NCBI GenBank assembly: GCA_937891785.1
Contig: CALAGN010000071.1
Location: 47,463-111,462, forward strand
Source: an uncultured Octadecabacter sp.
GTDB lineage: Bacteria; Pseudomonadota; Alphaproteobacteria; Rhodobacterales; Rhodobacteraceae
Length of the DNA stretch: 64,000 nt
Direction: 5' to 3'
The number at the start of each line of letters is the position of its first letter. Position 1 is the stretch's first letter. Positions 1 through 10,226 of the stretch are shown one piece after another. The translations under genes were made by a program, and so were the position numbers. The notes under the pieces are model-generated. The model searched no databases. It saw nothing but the letters and a program-made list of their open reading frames with translations, and was not told the origin of the DNA.

Positions 1-434
1 GGGCGGGGGAGTTTCGGGCGCGAATGTTCCATGATGATCACAAAAGTCGGGCCGGACTGCGATAGCGACGGATGCTGAAACGGCAAGACCTTAACGCCGC
101 GGGTGATCATCAGGCGCGCATGCACATCTGTGATCATTTCGTTGGCTTTTTGAGTGTCTAACAGGGCTGAAATGACGCCGGCACGATCCATTCCGATATC
201 AAGGTCAATCGCTTTTGCGGCCTCGAACAATCGATCAATATGTTCATCCAGAAATGCCCAAGTGCCGTCATAAAGGCGCAGGCCCTCCCAGACACCATCG
301 CCCAACATAAAGCCGCTGTCATAAACGCTGACAGTCGCCTCGGCGCGCGGTTTCAGCTGACCGTCCACATAGATGTGTATCGACTGATTGCGCAGATCAT
401 CTTCGGCTTGATGGGTGGTGACGCTGTCTTGCAT
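1..434 (-). CDS. Class IV aminotransferase (D-amino-acid or branched-chain type), C-terminus cut by window edge
   Basis: This is the first 144 or so residues of a PLP-dependent fold-type IV aminotransferase, read by hand because the ORF track omits it (no stop inside the window). The translation begins MQDSVTTHQAEDD and contains YVDGQLKPRAEATVSVYD followed by SGFMLGDGVWEGLRLYDG, the typical N-terminal block of D-alanine and branched-chain aminotransferases. The PLP lysine and the rest of the active site lie beyond the left edge, so substrate cannot be decided. It is divergent from the msrA gene, with 135 bases between the two starts. The family call is secure; D-amino-acid versus branched-chain specificity is not. 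Confidence 0.8.
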   Translation of the reverse strand, partial: MQDSVTTHQAEDDLRNQSIHIYVDGQLKPRAEATVSVYDSGFMLGDGVWEGLRLYDGTWAFLDEHIDRLFEAAKAIDLDIGMDRAGVISALLDTQKANEMITDVHARLMITRGVKVLPFQHPSLSQSGPTFVIIMEHSRPKLPR

Positions 435-569
435 AAGGCCCTCCGGTCGCTTTCTTGCACGCTAGGACAGGGCGGCAAATGTTCCAATGGGTAAAACGCG
501 CGTGAACACACGCCGCGGTGAATTGCTGTAAGGGGTCGGGTCGCGCAATGTATGGAAAAGGAGACCGCC

Positions 570-1232
570 ATGACCCGTCGCTCGCGCAATATTAAATCTG
601 CCGTTCTATCATTCGCAATCCTGCTGGGATTTGTCCTGCAAAGCGCCCCCGCTCAGGCGCGTGATATTCAAAAGACTGTCCTTGCTGGCGGCTGCTTTTG
701 GTGTATCGAGGCCGATTTTGAGGAAGTGCCGGGTGTGATCGAGGTTGAATCGGGTTTTTCCGGCGGCACGACTGCTAATCCGACGTATCGACAGGTTACG
801 CGCGGCGGAACCGGTCACTATGAGGTGGTCGAGATCACATTTGACGCCGACCGCGTCTCTTATGCGCAGCTTCTTCACAGCTTTTTCCGGTCTGTTGATC
901 CAACGGATGCGGGCGGGCAATTCTGCGATCGCGGCGATAGCTATCGCACAGCAGTTTTCGTCTCTAATCGGGCCCAACAGCAGATTGCGGAGCAAGCGAT
1001 TACCCAAGCCCAAGCCGACCTTGGTCGCCAGATTGTGACACCGATCTTGGCAGCGGCACCGTTTTATGCCGCCGAGGATTACCATCAGGACTATTATCGC
1101 GGCTCACGAACAATTCTGACGCGCGGCGGACCCAAGTCCCAAGCAGATGCATATAAATTCTACCGCGAGGCCTGTGGTCGTGATGCACGGGTGCACACAC
1201 TTTGGGGCAGCGCAGCGCCGTTCGCGGACTAG
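570..1232 (+). CDS. msrA: Peptide-methionine (S)-S-oxide reductase MsrA, exported form
   Basis: MsrA reduces methionine-S-sulfoxide in proteins. The 220-residue product carries the catalytic motif [11 protein letters not shown] and the later [12 protein letters not shown] and YHQDYY blocks of the family. The N-terminus (TRRSRN, then a hydrophobic stretch, then SAPAQA-RD) reads as a Sec signal peptide cleaved after AQA, so it should act in the periplasm. I chose the second ATG because AAAAGGAG lies just upstream of it; the ORF-track start is 6 codons earlier. A second, cytosolic MsrA lies far to the right next to msrB. The stop shares a CTAG with the convergent ribokinase-like gene. Confidence 0.92.
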   Translation: MTRRSRNIKSAVLSFAILLGFVLQSAPAQARDIQKTVLAGGCFWCIEADFEEVPGVIEVESGFSGGTTANPTYRQVTRGGTGHYEVVEITFDADRVSYAQLLHSFFRSVDPTDAGGQFCDRGDSYRTAVFVSNRAQQQIAEQAITQAQADLGRQIVTPILAAAPFYAAEDYHQDYYRGSRTILTRGGPKSQADAYKFYREACGRDARVHTLWGSAAPFAD

Positions 1233-2095
1233 GACCTAAAGGCCTGCACTTCTGCCAGATCAGGAATGACGTCGGCGGTCCCGTGGCGCGTGACCATGAG
1301 CGCGCCTGCCTTTGAAGCAAGCGCCAAAGCCTGCTCCATCGGGAGGCCGCGATCCAACCCGGCAAGCACATATCCGGTAAAGGTATCGCCCGCACCAGTT
1401 GTATCGACCGGTGTTACAGGTATTGCGGGAATATAAACTTCGCCCTTTGCGCCGAACCATTTCGCACCCGCGCCGCCAAGCGTGACAATCACATCCGCCA
1501 CGCCAAGGTCTTGGGGGACTTTTCCTGTCGCGGCGCGCAGTTGTTCAGCCTCGACCTTGTTCAGGATCAAAAAATCAAGGTTTTCAAGAACGCGCTGCAC
1601 GGCTTCGGCTGAAAACGGGGCGGCGGCATAGGCAACGCGCAGCCCCATCTTGCGACCTATTCTTGCTGCGACCTGCTGTAGGTTTGTTTCGTTCTGAAAC
1701 ACCAGCCAATCACCTTTTTGGGCTTCGGACAACGCGCCCTCAAGCGTGGCGAGTGGAATTTGATGGTTCGCGCTTGGGTGAAGGACGATCGCGTTTTCGC
1801 CTTGCGGGTCGACCATGATTATAGCCTGCGCCGTTTCGGCATCAACTTCGGTGATGTAGCGGGTATCAACGCCATATTCGAGCAACCGTTCGACCGTCCA
1901 GCGTCCGTCAGCGCCAACCGCGCCAATATGGTTTATACGAGCAGCGGCACGCGCGGCCGCGACCGACATATTCGCGCCCTTGCCACCTAAAAAGGTGTCG
2001 CGCCCCGTTGAGGCCAGCGTTTCGCCCGGCGCGGGTATGTGCGGTACAGAATAGACGACATCGACGTTAATCGAGCCAAGGTTCCAGATTGCCAT
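1229..2095 (-). CDS. rbsK: PfkB-family carbohydrate kinase, ribokinase-like
   Basis: A 288-residue sugar kinase of the PfkB/ribokinase family, which phosphorylates a sugar with ATP. Visible signatures are the N-terminal [17 protein letters not shown], the [13 protein letters not shown] substrate loop, and the C-terminal [17 protein letters not shown], where the Asp (about residue 237) is the catalytic base. The start is set at the ATG of MAIWNLGS; the longer ORF-track start would run deep into the malic enzyme gene. It follows the malic enzyme gene with a 2-base gap, so it is probably cotranscribed. No ribose transporter lies nearby, so ribose as substrate is only the family default. Confidence 0.85.
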   Translation of the reverse strand: MAIWNLGSINVDVVYSVPHIPAPGETLASTGRDTFLGGKGANMSVAAARAAARINHIGAVGADGRWTVERLLEYGVDTRYITEVDAETAQAIIMVDPQGENAIVLHPSANHQIPLATLEGALSEAQKGDWLVFQNETNLQQVAARIGRKMGLRVAYAAAPFSAEAVQRVLENLDFLILNKVEAEQLRAATGKVPQDLGVADVIVTLGGAGAKWFGAKGEVYIPAIPVTPVDTTGAGDTFTGYVLAGLDRGLPMEQALALASKAGALMVTRHGTADVIPDLAEVQAFRS

Positions 2096-2097
2096 AG

Positions 2098-4353
2098 CTA
2101 GCTTACTTTGCAGGCGGCGATAACGGCCATATTTAGAATGTCGTTGACCGTCGCAACCGTCGAGCAAATCTGAACCGGCTTCTCGATCCCGCTAAGGATG
2201 GGGCCGATCACTGTCGCACCCGCCATTTCCTGCATCAGTTTCACCGAGATTGACGAGGAATGCCGCGCTGGCACAATCAACACATTGGCCGGTCCGGTCA
2301 GTCGCGAAAATGGATAGGCTTCGCGGGCGCGGGGGTTTAGGGCCACATCAACGGCCATCTCGCCCTCGTATTCGAAATCAACGCCACGTTTGTCCAGAAC
2401 CGCCGGTGCCTTATGCATCTTTTCGGCGCGCTCTGACACGGGATAACCGAACGTCGAAAAGCTTACGAAAGCAACACGCGGCTCCAGGCCCAGATCGCGC
2501 GCAACCGATGCGCCGCGTTCAGCGATATCCGCCAGATCGTGTTCGTCGGGCCATTCATGTACCAGCGTGTCGCCGATCAAGACGATTTTGCCCTTGTGCA
2601 GGATCGCGGAAATGCCGGCAGCACCATCTTTTGGTTGTGCGTCAAAAACATGGTTAATCAATTCAAGCACATGTGCGGATTTGCGGGTCACACCTGTGAC
2701 CATGCCGTCAGCATGACCATGCGCCAACATAAGCGCTGCAAAGACATGGCGGTCGCGCGCTGCCAGTCGGTGGATGTCTTGGCGGTCATGGCCTTTGCGC
2801 TGTAACCGCTCATGCAGGAAGGCCTTGTAGGTTTCTAGGTGGGGCGTGTTGGCGGCATTGATGACACGCAATTCGCGCACAGCGTCTGCAAGGCCTTCAA
2901 TCGTGAGCTTTTCCTTCACGTCTGCCTCGCGCCCAACGACCAGGGCCCGGCCAAGGCCGGAACGTTGGTACAGCACTGCAGCGCGCAGCACCCGCGGGTC
3001 GTCGCCTTCGGCAAAAACAATGGTAGACTGAGCCGCTTTGGCGCGGGCATGAATGCCACGCAGGATCGACGCCGTTGGATCCATGCGTGATTTCAATGAA
3101 AGTTCATAGCCTTCCATATCCACAATCGGACGGCGGGCAACGCCTGTATCCATGCCCGCGCGCGCCACGGCTGGCGGAATACGGTGGATAAGACGCGGGT
3201 CAAACGGCGTTGGGATAATGTAATCACGCCCAAAAGCGAGCTTGCGGCCATAAGCAACGGCAACTTCATCAGGCACATCTTCGCGCGCAAGATCAGCAAG
3301 CGCTTGGGCGCAAGCGATCTTCATCTCGTCGTTGATCGCGCGGGCGTGAATATCAAGCGCGCCGCGGAAAAGGTATGGGAAACCAAGGACGTTGTTCACC
3401 TGATTTGGATAGTCACTGCGCCCAGTTGCAACGATCGCGTCAACACGCACGGCATGCGCATCTTCTGGCGTGATCTCGGGGTCGGGGTTTGCCATGGCAA
3501 ATATAACCGGATTGTCGGCCATGCTTTGGACCATATCAGGAGTCACAGCACCTTTGACAGAAACGCCAAGAAACACATCCGCGCCAATCATTGCGTCTTC
3601 CAATGTGCGCGCGTCCGTCTTGGCGGAATGGGCAGATTTCCATTGGTTCATGCCTTCGGTGCGGCCCTGATAGATCACGCCTTTGGTGTCGCACAGGATA
3701 CAATTGTCGTGGCGCGCACCCATGGATTTGATGAGTTCGATACAAGCGATGCCAGCGGCACCTGCGCCGTTTACAACGATCCGCACATCTTCGATTTTTT
3801 TGCCCGACAGATATAATGCATTGATAAGGCCGGCCGCGCATATCACTGCGGTACCGTGCTGATCATCGTGGAAAACGGGAATATCCATTTCCTCTTTCAG
3901 GCGCTGTTCGATGATGAAACATTCGGGCGCTTTGATGTCTTCAAGGTTGATGCCGCCAAACGTTGGGCCCATCAGGCGCACGGCATTGCAGAACGCGTCT
4001 GGGTCTTCGGTGTCCAATTCGATGTCGATCGAGTTCACATCAGCAAAACGTTTGAACAGGACCGCCTTACCCTCCATCACGGGTTTACTGCCCAGCGCGC
4101 CAAGATTACCAAGGCCAAGGACTGCGGTGCCATTCGTGATGACAGCGACAAGATTGCCCTTGTTGGTGTAGTCATAGGCAAGTTCGGGATTGGCCGCGAT
4201 TTCCAAGCAGGGCACCGCGACTCCGGGGGAATATGCCAACGATAAATCGCGTTGCGTATGCATCGGAACGGTTGGCTGAATCTCGAATTTGCCGGGGACA
4301 GGCTCCATATGGAATGCCAGGGCATCTTCGCGCGTGACTCTGGAATTCGACAT
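2098..4353 (-). CDS. maeB: NADP-dependent malic enzyme with C-terminal phosphotransacetylase-like domain
   Basis: Oxidative decarboxylation of malate to pyruvate with NADP. The 751-residue length is that of the MaeB type: an N-terminal malic enzyme (about 1-430; [44 protein letters not shown] for dinucleotide binding) fused to a phosphate acetyl/butyryltransferase-like domain (about 430-751; [28 protein letters not shown]). In known MaeB proteins the second domain is regulatory or structural and usually lacks PTA activity. It is divergent from mutS with 124 bases between starts and is followed directly by the kinase gene. Confidence 0.96.
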   Translation of the reverse strand: MSNSRVTREDALAFHMEPVPGKFEIQPTVPMHTQRDLSLAYSPGVAVPCLEIAANPELAYDYTNKGNLVAVITNGTAVLGLGNLGALGSKPVMEGKAVLFKRFADVNSIDIELDTEDPDAFCNAVRLMGPTFGGINLEDIKAPECFIIEQRLKEEMDIPVFHDDQHGTAVICAAGLINALYLSGKKIEDVRIVVNGAGAAGIACIELIKSMGARHDNCILCDTKGVIYQGRTEGMNQWKSAHSAKTDARTLEDAMIGADVFLGVSVKGAVTPDMVQSMADNPVIFAMANPDPEITPEDAHAVRVDAIVATGRSDYPNQVNNVLGFPYLFRGALDIHARAINDEMKIACAQALADLAREDVPDEVAVAYGRKLAFGRDYIIPTPFDPRLIHRIPPAVARAGMDTGVARRPIVDMEGYELSLKSRMDPTASILRGIHARAKAAQSTIVFAEGDDPRVLRAAVLYQRSGLGRALVVGREADVKEKLTIEGLADAVRELRVINAANTPHLETYKAFLHERLQRKGHDRQDIHRLAARDRHVFAALMLAHGHADGMVTGVTRKSAHVLELINHVFDAQPKDGAAGISAILHKGKIVLIGDTLVHEWPDEHDLADIAERGASVARDLGLEPRVAFVSFSTFGYPVSERAEKMHKAPAVLDKRGVDFEYEGEMAVDVALNPRAREAYPFSRLTGPANVLIVPARHSSSISVKLMQEMAGATVIGPILSGIEKPVQICSTVATVNDILNMAVIAACKVS

Positions 4354-4477
4354 ATTGCTCTCCGATTACATCATGGTGTTCTAACGGGTCGGGGTGGGGG
4401 GCCGCAACGGCTTCGTTTTCGACTTTTGTCGCCAACATCGCACCTGTAGGGTCGCGCAGATCACCTTGGGGGGCTGA

Positions 4478-7114
4478 ATGACCGATACGCAGCACGTCGT
4501 TACGCCGATGATGGCGCAGTTTCTTGAGATAAAGGCGGGGCATCCTGATGCGCTGCTGTTTTATCGCATGGGTGATTTCTACGAGATGTTCTTTGACGAT
4601 GCTATTGCCGCGTCCGAGGCGCTCGATATTGCGCTCACGAAACGCGGCAAACACAACGGTGAGGATATCCCGATGTGCGGAGTTCCTGTGCATAGCGCCG
4701 AGGGCTATCTACTGACGCTGATCCGCAAAGGGTTTCGCGTGGGCGTTTGTGAGCAGATGGAAGACCCAGCCGAGGCCAAAAAACGTGGCTCCAAATCTGT
4801 GGTGCATCGCGAGGTTGTGCGGCTTGTGACGCCGGGAACGCTGACCGAAGATTCGCTGTTGGACGCGCGCAAGCATAACTTTCTAGCGGCCTTTGCCGAG
4901 GTGCGTGGTGATGCAGCATTGGCGTGGGCCGATATCTCGACTGGGGCCGTGCATGTGATGGCTTGTGCGCTTGTGCGGCTTGGCCCCGAACTGGCGCGTT
5001 TGGCCCCGCGCGAGGTGTTGCTGACAGAAGCTGGCGAAGCAAGTTACGGCGAAACAGTCTCTGAGTCAGGGGCAGCAATAACCTGTTTGGGGAACGCCGC
5101 CTTTGATAGCACTGCGGGGGAAAAGCGGCTGCTCGCACTTTATGGGGTTGCTTCGCTTGATGCCTATGGCTCGTTTTCGCGGGCGGAAATTTCAGCGTTG
5201 TCAGCCTTGGTTGAATACCTAGATATTACCCAAAAAGGGAACCTGCCGCTGCTGCGGCCGCCAGCGCAAGAAGGGCAAGCGACGACGATGCAGATCGACG
5301 CGCCAACGCGACGGTCACTAGAGTTGACACACGCGCTGGCCGGTGGGCGGGCCGGATCGTTGCTGTCAGTGATTGATCGCACGGTTACAGCGGGCGGCGC
5401 ACGAATTTTGGAACGACGATTGTCGTCGCCGTCTTGTGATCTGACTACGATTGGCGCGCGCCATGATGCGATTGCCGCGATGTTAGGCAACACGCGGTTG
5501 ATGGGGGATATTCGCGAAGGCTTGCGCCGCGTTCATGACATTGATCGCGCCTTTTCCCGCCTTGCCTTGGGGCGAGGGGGTCCGCGAGACCTTGCCGCCC
5601 TCCGCAATTCCCTCGCGGAGGGCGAAGCGTTGTTTGGTCTTTTGACCGGAATCGCGCTTCCAGCGCTTTTGGACGCAGCCCGCACTGATTTGACCGGTCA
5701 AGATGAATTGCACGGGTTGCTCCATAACGCTTTGGTGGCTGAGCCGCCAATTTTGGCGCGAGATGGCGGGTTTATTGCTATCGGTTACGACGAGGATCTT
5801 GATGAAGCGCGCAAGCTACGTGATGAAGGTCGGTCGGTGATTGCGTCGCTTCAAGCGCAGTATGCAGCAGAAGCGGGAATTGCGGGACTGAAGATCAAGC
5901 ACAACAATGTGCTGGGTTACTTCATTGAAACCACGTCGACGCATGCCGAAAAAATGCTAGCGCCGCCGCAGAACGAAATGTTCATTCACCGGCAGACGAC
6001 AGCCAATCAGGTGCGGTTTACCACGCTTGAGCTGAGCGAGCTTGAAACGAAGATCCTTAACGCGGGTGGGCGCGCCCTTGAGATAGAAAAGCGGCTCTAT
6101 CAAAGCCTAACTGAAGCTGTCTTGTCGCACGTTGGCCCGATCACGAACCTATCACGCGCACTGTCAGAATTTGATTTTGCGTCGGCGCTAGCGGATCTTG
6201 CGCGCGCTCAAGTCTGGTGTTGTCCTGTGATGGAAGACAGCCGCGCGTTTTTCGTGACTGGCGGGCGGCATCCGGTGGTTGAGCGTGCGCTTCAGAAGGA
6301 AGGCGTGCCGTTTGTTGCCAATGACTGCGGCCTGACAGACGCGCCAATCTGGCTTCTAACTGGCCCGAACATGGCGGGTAAATCAACGTTTTTGCGACAG
6401 AATGCGCTGATTGCTGTTTTGGCGCAGGCTGGCAGTTTTGTGCCCGCGCGCGAGGCCACCATCGGCGTGGTGAGCCAGTTGTTCAGCCGTGTCGGCGCAT
6501 CTGATGATCTGGCGCGAGGTCGGTCTACGTTTATGGTAGAAATGGTCGAAACGGCCGCGATTTTGAACCAGGCCGATGACCGCGCGCTGGTGATTTTAGA
6601 CGAAATAGGGCGCGGCACGGCAACCTATGACGGGCTATCTATCGCTTGGGCTACGTTAGAGCATTTGCACGATGTAAACGGGTGCCGCGCGCTGTTTGCC
6701 ACGCATTATCACGAAATGGCGGCGCTTTCGGCGAAATTGGACGGCGTCGAAAACGCGACCGTGACGGTAAAAGAATGGGACGGTGATGTCATTTTTCTTC
6801 ACGAGGTCAAGCGCGGCACGGCTGATCGCAGTTACGGCGTACAGGTCGCGCGGCTGGCGGGCTTGCCACCATCTGTCGTAGAGCGCGCCAAAATTGTGCT
6901 TGAAGCGCTGGAAAAAGGCGAGCGGGAAGGGGGCGGCACGCGGAAGGCGCTAATTGACGACCTTCCGCTGTTTTCCGTAACGCCTGCCGCACCAATTGTG
7001 AAGCAGGCAGTCCCTTCAAAGGTCGAGTCCGCGCTGGATTCAATCCATCCCGATCAAATGACACCGCTTCAGGCGCTTGAAGCGCTTTATCGGCTCAAGG
7101 ATTTGGGTAAGTAG
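4478..7114 (+). CDS. mutS: DNA mismatch repair protein MutS
   Basis: Recognises mispairs and starts mismatch repair with MutL. At 878 residues it is full length. The mismatch-reading Phe-x-Glu lies in [13 protein letters not shown] near residue 35. The ABC-type ATPase shows Walker [15 protein letters not shown] (about 628-641), the STFMVEM segment and Walker [20 protein letters not shown], then FATHYHEM. The C-terminal [12 protein letters not shown] helix is the usual MutS end. A G-rich Shine-Dalgarno (GGGGGG) precedes the ATG. It is convergent with grpE. Confidence 0.98.
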   Translation: MTDTQHVVTPMMAQFLEIKAGHPDALLFYRMGDFYEMFFDDAIAASEALDIALTKRGKHNGEDIPMCGVPVHSAEGYLLTLIRKGFRVGVCEQMEDPAEAKKRGSKSVVHREVVRLVTPGTLTEDSLLDARKHNFLAAFAEVRGDAALAWADISTGAVHVMACALVRLGPELARLAPREVLLTEAGEASYGETVSESGAAITCLGNAAFDSTAGEKRLLALYGVASLDAYGSFSRAEISALSALVEYLDITQKGNLPLLRPPAQEGQATTMQIDAPTRRSLELTHALAGGRAGSLLSVIDRTVTAGGARILERRLSSPSCDLTTIGARHDAIAAMLGNTRLMGDIREGLRRVHDIDRAFSRLALGRGGPRDLAALRNSLAEGEALFGLLTGIALPALLDAARTDLTGQDELHGLLHNALVAEPPILARDGGFIAIGYDEDLDEARKLRDEGRSVIASLQAQYAAEAGIAGLKIKHNNVLGYFIETTSTHAEKMLAPPQNEMFIHRQTTANQVRFTTLELSELETKILNAGGRALEIEKRLYQSLTEAVLSHVGPITNLSRALSEFDFASALADLARAQVWCCPVMEDSRAFFVTGGRHPVVERALQKEGVPFVANDCGLTDAPIWLLTGPNMAGKSTFLRQNALIAVLAQAGSFVPAREATIGVVSQLFSRVGASDDLARGRSTFMVEMVETAAILNQADDRALVILDEIGRGTATYDGLSIAWATLEHLHDVNGCRALFATHYHEMAALSAKLDGVENATVTVKEWDGDVIFLHEVKRGTADRSYGVQVARLAGLPPSVVERAKIVLEALEKGEREGGGTRKALIDDLPLFSVTPAAPIVKQAVPSKVESALDSIHPDQMTPLQALEALYRLKDLGK

Positions 7115-7129
7115 GGCGGCAAACCGCCC
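7114..7129. terminator. Short GC hairpin between mutS and grpE
   Basis: GGGCGG-CAAA-CCGCCC forms a perfect 6-bp stem beginning at the last base of the mutS stop codon. Its position between two convergent genes suggests a bidirectional terminator. There is no T tract on either strand, so it may only be an RNA 3'-end stabiliser or chance. Confidence 0.35.
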
Positions 7130-7137
7130 CGCTCCAA

Positions 7138-7710
7138 TCAGCTTGGGGGTGTCGATGAAACGCCAACCTGTGCAGGACGCAAAAGGCGGTCATGCAACAT
7201 GAAACCACTGGCAGAGACCTGAATGATGTCGCCTGCTTTGGTGCCAGGCAAAGGTGCTTCGAACATTGCTTCGTGCTTTTTCGGATCAAAGCGTTCGCCG
7301 ACTTCAGGACGCACAACTTCTACGCCGTGTTTTTTGAAGACGTTACGCAATTCGCGCATTGTTAGCTCAACGCCTTCGAGAAGCGCTTTGTCACCATCTT
7401 TGCCGTCTTCGGTCGCCATCGTCAGCGCACGCTCAAGGTTGTCATAGATCGGGAGTAGATCGCGCGCGAGTTTGGAGCCGCCATAACTTTCAGCCTCGCG
7501 CCGATCGCGCTCCGCACGTTTACGGGTGTTTTCAGCGTCAGCCAATGCCCGCATGAATCTGTCGCGCATGTCGTCGCGTTCCCGGCGCAGTTCTTCTATT
7601 GCGTCGATTGAATCGCCCTCAGCATCGATTTCGGATTCTTGTGCCAGCATTGGGTCATTTTCTGCGACCATCTCGCGGGCGATTTCTTCGTCTGTTTTAC
7701 GCTCTGCCAT
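7138..7710 (-). CDS. grpE: Nucleotide exchange factor GrpE
   Basis: Co-chaperone that releases ADP from DnaK. The 190-residue product has an acidic N-terminus (KTDEEIAREMVAENDP), a long coiled-coil helix (RRERDDMRDRFMRALADAEN, then RKRAERDR) and the C-terminal beta domain with HEAMFEAPLPGTKAGDIIQV. It lies 13 bases downstream of hrcA in the same direction, the hrcA-grpE pair common in bacteria. Confidence 0.96.
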   Translation of the reverse strand: MAERKTDEEIAREMVAENDPMLAQESEIDAEGDSIDAIEELRRERDDMRDRFMRALADAENTRKRAERDRREAESYGGSKLARDLLPIYDNLERALTMATEDGKDGDKALLEGVELTMRELRNVFKKHGVEVVRPEVGERFDPKKHEAMFEAPLPGTKAGDIIQVSASGFMLHDRLLRPAQVGVSSTPPS

Positions 7711-7723
7711 CGTCTTCTTTTCC

Positions 7724-8788
7724 TTAGCCGCGGTCGGCGATCATTTTACCGACCAGCTGCGCTGTATAATCCACAATAGGGACGATCCGCCCATAATTCA
7801 GACGTGTCGGCCCAATGACACCCACGGCGCCAATGATCTTACGATCAGCGTTCATATATGGGGACACCACCAAAGAGGAACCCGAAAGTGAAAAAAGTTT
7901 GTTCTCTGAGCCAATGAATATGCGCACGCCCTCGCCATGTTCCGTCAATTCAAGGAAATCAGCGATATCACGCTTGCGTTCAAGGTCGTCAAACAGGCTC
8001 CGAATGCGTTCAAGGTCGGCCTCGTCGCCTTGTTCGCCGATCAAATTGCCGCGCCCACGCACAATCAGCCGTTCATTTGATTCGCCTTGGTCGGTCCAAA
8101 TGGCAAGCCCTTCTTCGACCATGGCCCGCGCGAGGATATCGATTTCTTGACGGCGCGAATGTATTTCACGCTTCATGAGGGCGCTCAGCTCGGTGAGTGT
8201 GCGTCCCTCTGCCAAGGCATTGAGGAAATTTGCGGCCTCGCGCATCGAAGAGGGCGTTTGTCCGGGTGATGGGGTGAACACGCGGTTTTCAACATGACCA
8301 TCGGCGAAAACGATTACTGCGAGCGCACGATCCGGCGCGAGCGACACAAATTCGATATGTTTGATGGCCGCTTCGTGTTTTGGGGTCAAGACAAGGCTGG
8401 CACCGCGGGTCACACCAGACAGGGCTGATCCAACGCGATCAAGCAGGGCGCTGACATCGGAATCGTTTGCGCTACCGCTTTCGTCGATCTTTGCGCGGTC
8501 GTCTTGGTTAAGGTCGCCAACTTCAAGCAAGCCGTCCACGAACATACGCAGACCTGTTTGGGTTGGGATGCGTCCGGCGCTTATGTGGGGCGAGCCAAGC
8601 AGGCCGAGGTGCTCAAGATCTTGCATAACGTTGCGGATTGTCGCCGCACTGACGCTCTCAGTCATCGTTCGGGTCAGAGTACGCGAGCCAACAGGTGCGC
8701 CAGTTTCAAGATAGCCTTCGACAACGCGGCGAAATACTTCGCGCGATCGGTCGCTCATGTCTTGGAATAGGGATGCTGTATCGGTCAT
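7724..8788 (-). CDS. hrcA: Heat-inducible transcription repressor HrcA
   Basis: Repressor that binds CIRCE elements in front of chaperone operons. The 354-residue product has the N-terminal winged helix (SDRSREVFRRVVEGYLETGA, then PVGSRTLTR) and AATIRNVMQDLEHLGLL, followed by the GAF-like domain with RIPTQTGLRMFVDGLLE and a GPTRLNYGRIVPIVDYTAQ end. The start is the ATG of MTDTASLFQD; the ORF-track extension of 54 residues has no family support and enters the start region of rph. I see no CIRCE (TTAGCACTC-N9-GAGTGCTAA) in its own upstream region. Confidence 0.96.
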   Translation of the reverse strand: MTDTASLFQDMSDRSREVFRRVVEGYLETGAPVGSRTLTRTMTESVSAATIRNVMQDLEHLGLLGSPHISAGRIPTQTGLRMFVDGLLEVGDLNQDDRAKIDESGSANDSDVSALLDRVGSALSGVTRGASLVLTPKHEAAIKHIEFVSLAPDRALAVIVFADGHVENRVFTPSPGQTPSSMREAANFLNALAEGRTLTELSALMKREIHSRRQEIDILARAMVEEGLAIWTDQGESNERLIVRGRGNLIGEQGDEADLERIRSLFDDLERKRDIADFLELTEHGEGVRIFIGSENKLFSLSGSSLVVSPYMNADRKIIGAVGVIGPTRLNYGRIVPIVDYTAQLVGKMIADRG

Positions 8789-8910
8789 GGCTCTGATGGT
8801 TTTCAAGTGCCGGTCAACGTAGAACGCGCGGCCACATGTGGTCAATCGGTCTTGGCTTTGGAGCGCTTGGCGCGTATCCCATTGCGCAAAGCAACATAAG
8901 GGATTTTCCA

Positions 8911-9618
8911 ATGCGCCCCTCTGGACGTCAAATAGATGAAATGCGGCCAATTTCGATTGAAACGGACGTAACGCGTCACGCTGAAGGGTCGTGCCTGATC
9001 AAATGCGGCGATACCCACGTGCTATGCACGGCGTCGATTGACGAACGTGTGCCGCCGTTCCTTAAAAATTCGGGGCTAGGCTGGGTCACTGCGGAATACG
9101 GCATGCTGCCACGCGCGACCCATACGCGGATGCGCCGTGAGGCCAAAAATGGACAGTCAGGCCGGACGCAGGAAATTCAGCGCTTGATCGGGCGGTCCTT
9201 GCGGGCTGGTGTTGATCGCGTTGCGTTGGGCGAGCGTCAAATCGTGATCGATTGTGACGTTATTCAGGCTGACGGCGGAACGCGCTGTGCCTCTATTACC
9301 GGTGGTTGGGTTGCGCTTAAGTTGGCGGTGAACAAGCTGATGAAGGCCGGCGACGTGATCAGCGATCCGCTGGTTGATCCAGTTGCGGCGATCAGCTGCG
9401 GGATCTTTGCGGGGCAGGCGGTGCTTGATCTTGATTACCCCGAAGATAGCGAAGCAGGCGTTGACGGCAATTTCGTCATGACAGGCAAGCAATTGATCGA
9501 AGTGCAGATGTCGGCCGAGGGTGCCACCTATTCCCGCGACCAGATGAATGCGCTGCTCGATCTGGCGGAAAAAGGTGTTGCCGAACTTGAAGCACTGCAG
9601 AGAGCCGCAACAGCATGA
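8911..9618 (+). CDS. rph: Ribonuclease PH
   Basis: Phosphorolytic 3' to 5' exoribonuclease that trims tRNA precursors. The 235-residue product begins [14 protein letters not shown], the typical start, with the [16 protein letters not shown] strand, the [18 protein letters not shown] phosphate-site region and a [13 protein letters not shown] end. The upstream 25 ORF-track residues are not part of the family. The gene is divergent from hrcA and overlaps rdgB by ATGA, so the two are translationally coupled. Confidence 0.97.
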   Translation: MRPSGRQIDEMRPISIETDVTRHAEGSCLIKCGDTHVLCTASIDERVPPFLKNSGLGWVTAEYGMLPRATHTRMRREAKNGQSGRTQEIQRLIGRSLRAGVDRVALGERQIVIDCDVIQADGGTRCASITGGWVALKLAVNKLMKAGDVISDPLVDPVAAISCGIFAGQAVLDLDYPEDSEAGVDGNFVMTGKQLIEVQMSAEGATYSRDQMNALLDLAEKGVAELEALQRAATA

Positions 9619-10226
9619 CCCGGAAGTTTGATGGCGACGCGCTTGTCATCGCAACTCACAACGCTGGCAAGCGGGACGAGATTGCAGCACTGCTTGCGCC
9701 ATATCGCGTGACGTTGTCATCAAACGCCGATCACGGCTTGCCCGAGCCTGAAGAGACCGAGACGACCTTTGCTGGAAATGCGCGGATCAAGGCGCATGCT
9801 GCGTCTCGGGGTACCGGCTTGCCCGCCCTTGCCGATGATAGCGGGATCGAGATCGATGCTTTGGATGGGGCGCCCGGTATTTATACAGCTGACTGGGCCG
9901 AAACGCCTAACGGGCGGGATTTCGAGAAGGCAATGCGCAAGACTTGGGACAAGCTTGAGGCGGTTCAGGCACCCGAACCACGCACCGCGCGGTTTTGCTG
10001 CACTTTGGTTCTAGCGTGGCCCGATGGGCACGACGAAGTCTTTGCTGGCATCATGCCGGGCCGGATCGTTTGGCCGATGCGTGGCGACCAAGGACACGGA
10101 TATGATCCAATCTTCCAGCCCGAAGGTTTTGATGTGACCTTTGGTGAGATGGGTCGTTGGGAGAAGAACGAGATCAGTCATCGCGCTGATGCATTCAAAA
10201 AGCTGATTGCAGGCTGTTTTGCCTGA
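9615..10226 (+). CDS. rdgB: RdgB/HAM1 non-canonical purine NTP pyrophosphatase
   Basis: Hydrolyses ITP, dITP and XTP to monophosphates and so keeps deaminated purines out of DNA and RNA. The 203-residue product has the diagnostic [32 protein letters not shown] and [20 protein letters not shown] blocks, and the C-terminal [12 protein letters not shown] and [11 protein letters not shown]. It is in the rph-rdgB-hemW operon, overlapping both neighbours. Confidence 0.97.
   Translation: MTRKFDGDALVIATHNAGKRDEIAALLAPYRVTLSSNADHGLPEPEETETTFAGNARIKAHAASRGTGLPALADDSGIEIDALDGAPGIYTADWAETPNGRDFEKAMRKTWDKLEAVQAPEPRTARFCCTLVLAWPDGHDEVFAGIMPGRIVWPMRGDQGHGYDPIFQPEGFDVTFGEMGRWEKNEISHRADAFKKLIAGCFA

Noticed and set aside
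8789-8910. CIRCE or sigma-32 site for hrcA
   Set aside because: No TTAGCACTC-N9-GAGTGCTAA. A CTTGAA occurs, but its -10 would fall inside hrcA. The CCACATGTGG palindrome here is too short to interpret.
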